DNA of 64,000 nucleotides, from contig CAXXPU010000020.1 of assembly GCA_963666875.2 (NCBI GenBank), positions 1 through 64,000 on the forward strand, in the 5' to 3' direction. Under the pieces are notes generated by a model that saw only the letters and a list, made by a program, of their open reading frames with translations, had not been told where the DNA came from and searched no databases. Each line of letters starts with the position of its first letter. Position 1 is the first letter of the stretch. This stretch comes from G963662655 sp963666875. Lineage in GTDB: Bacteria; Cloacimonadota; Cloacimonadia; Cloacimonadales; JAIOQZ01. The translations under genes were made by a program, and so were the position numbers. Shown piece by piece: positions 58,915 to 64,000 of the stretch.

Positions 58915-59667
58915 TCATCCCCATTGCCGCACCACCTCGTAGCACGTCACCGCGAACGAAGTCCCTACGTTCAATGAGTTCTTCCAGCCATGAACGGGGA
59001 TTCGCACGATCCGGTCAACCATTTTCAGCGTATTTTCGTCGATTCCATGCGCTTCGTTGCCGATCAGAATCGCGCATGGTCGCGGAAAATCCATCTCGAA
59101 TATCGTGGGTGCATCCTCGACTGTCTCCAGCGCGATAACGGGAATGCTTTCAGCCCTTAATTTACCGATTACATCGTCAATATCTTCATAGCATTCCCAG
59201 ATGACATGATCGTCCGTGCCCATCGCCGTTTTGCGCACTTTTTCGTTGTTTGGCGTGGCGGTATATCCGGTCAGATAAAGCTTTTCAATTCCCACACACT
59301 CCGCCACACGGAAGACGGAACCCACGTTGAACGACGAGCGCAAGTTGTGCAGGATACCGCACAGTGGAATCTGCTTCCTTTCGCCGGAGCCGTCGCCTTG
59401 AAGGATACGCAGATCCATGTCCATCGGTTCGTCGCCAAGCCTTCGCAGGACGGGCACCGAGAACCGCATGAAATCATCCAGCGTCTCGCAATCGGGAATA
59501 TCCAGCATCTCGCCAGCATCGGAAGCGAATTGTGCCAGATTGCGGATCAACTCCTCACGAACGTCCACCTCGTCCCAGCAGCGCTCGATCTCCTTCAGAA
59601 ATTCGATCAGCGTCTTTTCGATCTTGTGTCGGTCAAACCGTGCGATTTTCTTCTTCGAATACTTCAT
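58915..59667 (-). CDS. SpoU-family tRNA/rRNA 2'-O-methyltransferase
   Basis: Start placed at 59667 ('MKYSKKKIARFDRHK'), 250 residues; an upstream ATG at 59703 adds 12 unlikely residues. The N-terminal half is helical and unrelated to standard SpoU. The C-terminal knot domain has 'CGILHNLRSSFNVGSVFRVA' (motif 1, with N and R), 'PRPCAILIGNEAHGID' (motif 2) and 'VHGWKNSLNVGTSFAVTCYE' (motif 3). A 2'-O-methyl group is put on RNA; the site cannot be predicted. Confidence 0.87.
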   Translation of the reverse strand: MKYSKKKIARFDRHKIEKTLIEFLKEIERCWDEVDVREELIRNLAQFASDAGEMLDIPDCETLDDFMRFSVPVLRRLGDEPMDMDLRILQGDGSGERKQIPLCGILHNLRSSFNVGSVFRVAECVGIEKLYLTGYTATPNNEKVRKTAMGTDDHVIWECYEDIDDVIGKLRAESIPVIALETVEDAPTIFEMDFPRPCAILIGNEAHGIDENTLKMVDRIVRIPVHGWKNSLNVGTSFAVTCYEVVRQWG

Positions 59668-59766
59668 TTCGGCAGCATGCCGGCAGCCCATTGTGACCGT
59701 CAATGCATTTTTCGATTGCTAATGAACCGCCAGTCATTATAATTGGCTCCGATAGTCGGAGGAATC

Positions 59767-60159
59767 ATGAAATCGACATACGAACGCAAGATCATCGGGT
59801 ACGAGTGCGACATCTACGGGCACCTGAACAACGCCAACTACCTGCATGTCTTTGAAGAGGCGCGAACCAAGGCCCTGAACGACATCGGGCTCTCCATCTC
59901 GGGCCTGCTCGATAAAAACCTGCACATGTACATCACCGAGATCAATATCAAGTACATGAAAGGCGTACCACTCGACAGAATCGTCACTGTCACCACCGAG
60001 ATCATCGTTAAAAACCGGCTACGCTCCATCTGGCATCAGGAGATGTACGACCAGAACGGCAACCTGTGCAGCATCGCCGACGTCCACGGCGTCTTCGCCC
60101 GTGACGGCAAGCCGGTAAGAATCCCGCAAGAACTGTTGGGCAACTTCGGACTGGAATAG
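59767..60159 (+). CDS. acyl-CoA thioesterase, 4HBT/YbgC type
   Basis: 130 residues; start at ATG 59767 directly after CGGAGGAATC. Hotdog fold with the 4HBT signature 'YECDIYGHLNNANYLHVFEEAR' given here by 'CDIYGHLNNANYLHVFEEAR', where the Asp is catalytic. The rest ('ITEINIKYMKGVPLDRIVTV', 'SIWHQEMYDQNGNLCSIADV') fits. Releases acyl or aroyl groups from CoA. Divergent from the SpoU gene. Immediately downstream lies the first MITE-like element. Confidence 0.85.
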   Translation: MKSTYERKIIGYECDIYGHLNNANYLHVFEEARTKALNDIGLSISGLLDKNLHMYITEINIKYMKGVPLDRIVTVTTEIIVKNRLRSIWHQEMYDQNGNLCSIADVHGVFARDGKPVRIPQELLGNFGLE

Positions 60160-60186
60160 ATCTACCGCACGAAAATTAAAACTGAC

Positions 60187-60485
60187 ATACCCCCGGAATT
60201 CTCATGCGGCATCGAACTAATTCATGACATTATAATGAGATAGATGCATATTATCGTAAAAAAATCAAATTACTTCTCTGATTCGCGATCGTATTGATTT
60301 GTGTGTAATAATAGTTTGTCCTTCGATACACCGCTTCGCGGCACTCAGGATGACAAACTATTATTACACTACGAGTTATCCTCCGTGTCATTCTGAGTGC
60401 CGCGAAGCGGTGTATCGAAGGACGCACGGTGGATAACGTCATCAAACAGGCATCAAAACATGACATCACGAAAAAATGGGGGTAT
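60187..60485. mobile_element. MITE-like palindromic element, copy 1 (299 bp)
   Basis: Starts ATACCCCC (60187-60194) and ends GGGGGTAT (60478-60485). Flanking direct repeats GCACGAAAATTAAA lie at 60167-60180 and 60490-60503, a probable 14-bp target duplication. Inside, a ~37-bp arm (60317-60355) with CTTCGATACACCGCTTCGCG faces its inverted partner (60386-60423). A second inverted pair TGTAATAATAGTTTGTC / GACAAACTATTATTACA lies at 60304-60320 / 60352-60368. No gene inside. Copy 2 is at 63315. Confidence 0.85.
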
Positions 60486-60574
60486 GTGTGCACGAAAATT
60501 AAACTCTTGACAACTGCCTGAATTTTTTCCTGAATTGTGTCATAATCTCACGGATACAAAGCAAGGAGGCAGCT

Positions 60575-63010
60575 ATGTTGAAGGGTATTTTCACACTGAC
60601 AATCGCACTCGCATGCATCATGATGTTCGCAGACGGCGTCCAGCCCAACGGATCCGGAACCTACAGCGATCCCTACCTGATGGAATCGCTCGACAACCTT
60701 CTGTGGCTATCGACCACAGAAGACGTCTGGGGTGACAACCTGCATTTCCTGCAAACGCAAGATATCGACGCCAGTGATACTGAGAACTGGAGCGATGGCG
60801 CTGGATTCTCACCGATCGGGTGGTATAACTCCCCCACGGATTGCTTGCCATTCATTGGAACCTATGATGGCGGGAATTTTGAAATCAGAAATCTGTTCAT
60901 CTATCGACCCGATCTCGATTATGTTGGACTCTGGGGTAGTACCAGGTACTCGCATATTGAAAACCTCTCAGTCGTTGATGCCAGTGTACTTGGAGCGGAT
61001 TATGTTGGTGCACTCGCAGGAGCATTATACAATGCAGGGACCGTTGAGAATAGTCATTCGAGTGGAACCGTAACAGGAAATGACCAGGTAGGAGGTATCT
61101 CAGGAGTCGCGTCATCCATTGTTAATTGTTCATTTGTTGGGACGGTAACGGGCAATTACCAAGTTGGAGGTATCACAGGTCAAACCAGTTCATCCAGTAT
61201 CGCCAGTTGTACATTTACAGGAACGGTAGCAGGCAATATCACGGTAGGAGGTATCTCAGGATACGCCAGTTCAAACAGTATCTCCGATTGTTCATTCGCT
61301 GGAACGATTGCACAGAACACTGGAGCCGGGAATTATTTTGGAGGACTTGTTGGCTATTTGTATGCTACCAATATCAATAACTGTCATGCCGATATCCAGA
61401 TGACAGTGAATGACACACCTCCATCCTACGTCGGTGGACTTGTTGGGTATCTCTGCAATTCATATTCCGAAGTAACCACCTGTTATGCTACAGGGTCTGT
61501 TGAGGGAAACTTGCTTTGTGGAGCGCTATTCGGTCATATCTCTTTCGATTTCGACTCTTCCATTTCCAATGTCTATTATGATTACGATGCATTCACTATC
61601 AATGGAGAGCACCGTTATTGTGTCGGCGCACTTCCTTCCTATATGTTCGGCACCTGGGTCGATAATGGATACTCTCTCGATCCCGATAACTATCTCACGT
61701 TGCAAGATGGGTATTACTCGATAACCAACCCGCAAGACCTCCTGTATCTTCTTGCATTCGGACAGAATGATGATCTCATGTTTCACCTGACAGAAGACAT
61801 TGACTTAGCGGAATATCCGGGGTTCACATTGCCTCTATTCCAGGGTACTTTCAATGGAGCTGGTCACAAAATATCCAATATCGATATCGATTCCCCGGAT
61901 GATGCGGTCACTGGCTTCATTGCATACGCAAATAAAGCCGAATTGACACGACTTCATCTCGACCCGGTCAATATTCAGGGTCATGATTATGTTGGCGGAT
62001 TGATCGGTATGGGATTCCAGACTGAAATCTCGCATTGCAGCGTCCATGGGGAAATAATCGGACAAGATCGATGTATCGGTGGGATTTGTGGCGGTTTAGG
62101 TGAGGCAAGCAATATCAAATACTGTTGTATAACTGGAGAAGTATCCGGGCCCAATGAAGTAGGAGGTATTATTGGAGGTGGGTTCTGTGTAGGAGTACAA
62201 TGCTGTTCAAGCGCCGCAACGATTGAAAGTAGTGGATACAGCTCCGGCGGAATTGGTGGAGGTCTTGTATGGTGCGATATCTCTGATTGCTATTTCACAG
62301 GTTGTCTGAACGGAACTTCGGAATCTGGAGGAATCGCCGGACAATTGGAAGAATCTTATGTTCGTGACTGCTTCGTCAGTGGCTCGATATCTCCATCGAC
62401 TGCATCGAGTATTGTTGGAAAATGCTACCATGGATTTTTCTTATATCCTTCAGTGAGAAATAGTGTTTGGAATACTCAAACAACCGGTGTGGGGATTGCT
62501 GTCGGATACTGCGATTACGAAAATTACGAGGAAAACGTAATCGGCTGCACAACCGCCGAGATGCTCCAGCAATCCACCTACCTCGACCTCGGCTGGGATT
62601 TCGTCGGCGAAACCGAAAACGGCACCAACGACTACTGGGACATTTTCACAGACTGGAACCAGGGCTACCCCTACATCCACGATATATGGGTCTATGTCGA
62701 GAACGACGAAGAACCCACCGCGCCGCCCGTCACCGAGACCACACTGCACAACGCCTACCCCAATCCCTTCAATCCCACCACGACCATCCGGTATTCGCTC
62801 GCGGAGACGGGACCGGTCGAGATCGCGGTCTATAACATCCGTGGTCAGAAGGTGAAGGCGCTGGTAGATGAGAACAAATCCGCCGGCAATTACGATATCG
62901 TATGGGACGGCACCGATCTATCCGGCAAACCGGTCTCCAGCGGCGTCTATTTCTACCGGATGTCCTCGCCGGACAGGACGCTCGTGAAGAAAATGACGAT
63001 GGTGAAATAG
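60575..63010 (+). CDS. secreted GLUG-repeat protein with C-terminal sorting domain
   Basis: 811 residues. Signal peptide 'IFTLTIALACIMMFADG', then many GLUG-type repeats (for example 'VGGISGVASSIVNCSFVGTV', 'VGGITGQTSSSSIASCTFTG', 'YFGGLVGYLYATNINNCHAD', 'VGGLIGMGFQTEISHCSVHG') that build a beta-helix, as in adhesins. The sorting tail from about 728 ends the protein: 'NAYPNPFNPTTTIRYSLA', 'YNIRGQKVKALV', 'SSGVYFYRMSS', 'KMTMVK'. The repeat region (about 60850-62520) is poorer in GC than both ends. AAGGAGG precedes the ATG. Confidence 0.88.
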   Translation: MLKGIFTLTIALACIMMFADGVQPNGSGTYSDPYLMESLDNLLWLSTTEDVWGDNLHFLQTQDIDASDTENWSDGAGFSPIGWYNSPTDCLPFIGTYDGGNFEIRNLFIYRPDLDYVGLWGSTRYSHIENLSVVDASVLGADYVGALAGALYNAGTVENSHSSGTVTGNDQVGGISGVASSIVNCSFVGTVTGNYQVGGITGQTSSSSIASCTFTGTVAGNITVGGISGYASSNSISDCSFAGTIAQNTGAGNYFGGLVGYLYATNINNCHADIQMTVNDTPPSYVGGLVGYLCNSYSEVTTCYATGSVEGNLLCGALFGHISFDFDSSISNVYYDYDAFTINGEHRYCVGALPSYMFGTWVDNGYSLDPDNYLTLQDGYYSITNPQDLLYLLAFGQNDDLMFHLTEDIDLAEYPGFTLPLFQGTFNGAGHKISNIDIDSPDDAVTGFIAYANKAELTRLHLDPVNIQGHDYVGGLIGMGFQTEISHCSVHGEIIGQDRCIGGICGGLGEASNIKYCCITGEVSGPNEVGGIIGGGFCVGVQCCSSAATIESSGYSSGGIGGGLVWCDISDCYFTGCLNGTSESGGIAGQLEESYVRDCFVSGSISPSTASSIVGKCYHGFFLYPSVRNSVWNTQTTGVGIAVGYCDYENYEENVIGCTTAEMLQQSTYLDLGWDFVGETENGTNDYWDIFTDWNQGYPYIHDIWVYVENDEEPTAPPVTETTLHNAYPNPFNPTTTIRYSLAETGPVEIAVYNIRGQKVKALVDENKSAGNYDIVWDGTDLSGKPVSSGVYFYRMSSPDRTLVKKMTMVK

Positions 63011-63177
63011 GTTCGGCTTTGACGAAGTCGCACCAAAACACGGCAGATTCTTCTATTATCGTAGGGCAGATCCCCGTGCCTTCCCAGATTAGAAAAGCTC
63101 GCTATCGTTTCACTTGGGATTCGCGTTTGCAAGCAAACACACACTTTTTGAGATTCGACTTTGCAAGAAAAATCACA

Positions 63178-63297
63178 GAGGTCGAACGCTACAACTCCGT
63201 AGCTGCCGATCTCCGAGCGGCACTCCCCGAAAAGGTTCGCCCGGAGGTCGAACGCTACAACTCCGTAGCAGCCGATTTCCGAGCGGCGTTTTCCTGC
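63178..63297. repeat. 66-bp direct duplication
   Basis: GAGGTCGAACGCTACAACTC begins at 63178 and again at 63244. The pair differ in a few positions. Each unit contains CTACAACTCCGTAGC, a short hairpin (GCTAC/GTAGC). The duplication is 66 bases, a multiple of three, but no signal or ribosome site suggests that it is translated. A degenerate family C repeat lies at 63061-63085. Confidence 0.8.
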
Positions 63298-63314
63298 TTT
63301 CAAAATTAACAGGA

Positions 63315-63611
63315 ATACCCCCAGAATTTTTGAGTGCGTAGCTGTAAGGTGATGGAATGCTATCATTTATGTATGTTTAATAGTAAAAAATCCGGTAGAC
63401 TATCTGAGTGTTAATGGTTCTTTGCTGTGTAAAATAATTGTTTGTCCTTCGATACACCGCTTCGCGGCACTCAGGATGACAAACTATTATTTTACTATGA
63501 GTTATCCACCATTGTCATCCTGAGTGCCGCGAAGCGGTGTATCGAAGGATCATGGTGGATAACGTTACCAAATTGGTATCGAACCAAGGTATTACGAAAA
63601 ACTGGGGGTAT
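63315..63611. mobile_element. MITE-like palindromic element, copy 2 (297 bp)
   Basis: Terminal inverted repeats CAGGAATACCCCCAG (63310-63324) and CTGGGGGTATTCCTG (63602-63616) are perfect over 15 bp. The flanking direct repeat TTCCTGCTTTCAAAATTAA (19 bp) is found at 63291-63309 and 63611-63629. It has the same internal palindrome as copy 1 (arms about 63441-63480 and 63514-63550). The element has no coding capacity and ends 132 bp before the next gene. Confidence 0.85.
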
Positions 63612-63743
63612 TCCTGCTTTCAAAATTAATGGTTGACACAAATTTCTTTCAAGGTTACACGTGTCACCGATCGTATTTTCCAGACACAATTCTTGTTCCG
63701 TATCCGGCGTATGTCTTGTTCCGTGCCTACCTAAGGAGGAACT

Positions 63744-64000
63744 ATGCGATTTACCCTGATTATCCTGTTCTTGTCACTCACATTGATTTTGTCTGCTGTT
63801 CCGGTCGAAGAAGCGATCGTGACGCAAGTCGCCGCAAACTGGCATCAATTGAAAACCAACCAGCGTACCGCACCCGCTTTGGAACCGATTTTACTCGATC
63901 AGAGAGTGTGGTTGTGCACGATCGAGGATGGAGGATACGTGCTCGTCGCCGGCGACGATGCCGCGTATCCAGTACTCGCCTGGAGCGAAACCGGCACGTT
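63744..64000 (+). CDS. secreted protein with C10-peptidase-type propeptide, 3' end missing
   Basis: Begins at ATG 63744 after AAGGAGGAACT and runs off the window. The 85 residues seen are a signal peptide ('FTLIILFLSLTLILSA') and then 'EEAIVTQVAANWHQLKTNQR' and 'EDGGYVLVAGDDAAYPVLAW', resembling the Spi/streptopain (SpeB, C10) propeptide, in which a 'F.IVSGDD.A.PVLGYS' motif is common. So a C10 cysteine protease is likely downstream, but its catalytic part is not visible. Confidence 0.65.
   Translation, partial: MRFTLIILFLSLTLILSAVPVEEAIVTQVAANWHQLKTNQRTAPALEPILLDQRVWLCTIEDGGYVLVAGDDAAYPVLAWSETGT

Noticed and set aside
60187..60485. Insertion sequence with its own transposase
   Set aside because: No frame longer than about 80 codons lies inside either copy and none resembles a transposase; the frames seen are translations of the palindrome.

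Overview
The window is about 64 kb of bacterial chromosome of moderate GC content, densely packed with protein genes. I see no rRNA, tRNA or CRISPR array. Four secreted proteins end in a C-terminal sorting-type domain of the FlgD/Por-secretion class ('NPFNPTTTI' near its start, 'SGVY.YR..' and a final 'KM.L.K'). Together with gingipain-like C25, clostripain C11 and C10-type proteases, a DUF5916 outer-membrane-type protein and a serine-palmitoyltransferase-like enzyme, this points to the Fibrobacteres-Chlorobi-Bacteroidetes (FCB) superphylum or a related uncultured phylum such as Cloacimonadota. The exact phylum is an inference I cannot settle from the sequence alone.

Layout. 0-1.5 kb: end of a YbbR-domain gene and tsaD. 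1.5-1.85 kb: a gene-free gap between convergent genes that holds a cluster of DnaA boxes, a candidate replication origin or DnaA-binding locus. 1.8-9 kb: clostripain-like lipoprotein, a TPR protein ending in a histidine-kinase dimerisation domain without an ATPase, an ABC exporter pair, and a sorting-domain protein. 8.8-11.1 kb: panD-panC and a frameshifted FAD oxidoreductase. 11.3-15.2 kb: two glycosyltransferases and an unknown protein, overlapping by 4 bases each. 15.4-21.7 kb: the rod-shape operon mreB-mreC-mreD-mrdA-rodA, followed by two small genes. 22-25.1 kb: LPP20-like lipoprotein, a molybdopterin-type oxidoreductase lacking its usual metal-binding cysteine, and an alkaline phosphatase. 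25.3-28 kb: a sorting-domain protein followed by a 73-bp perfect tandem repeat. 28-31.3 kb: trxA, groES and a DUF5916 protein.

32.4-37.8 kb is an [FeFe]-hydrogenase maturation operon (a TM1266-type small regulator, hydG, an aspartate ammonia-lyase, hydE, hydF). No structural hydrogenase gene lies in the window. 37.9-45.6 kb: HD-domain protein, a large gingipain-like protease and a TldE/TldD pair. 45.8-57.8 kb is almost entirely minus strand: a serine-palmitoyltransferase-like enzyme, AI-2E permease, cyclic-nucleotide-binding protein, small membrane exporter, pcm, surE, glycosyltransferase, cysS, rsmD, a ComEA-like protein, thioesterase, and an MBOAT/SGNH acyl-transfer pair. 58-64 kb: small housekeeping genes, then two secreted-protein genes. 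Each of these two has a ~300-bp palindromic MITE-like element inserted just upstream.

Intergenic DNA is unusually rich in short dispersed palindromic repeats of at least three families. The most promising undescribed items are the paired 299/297-bp elements with long flanking direct repeats, the 73-bp tandem array of double hairpins, the DnaA-box cluster, and the self-complementary Shine-Dalgarno of the hydrogenase-maturation operon.
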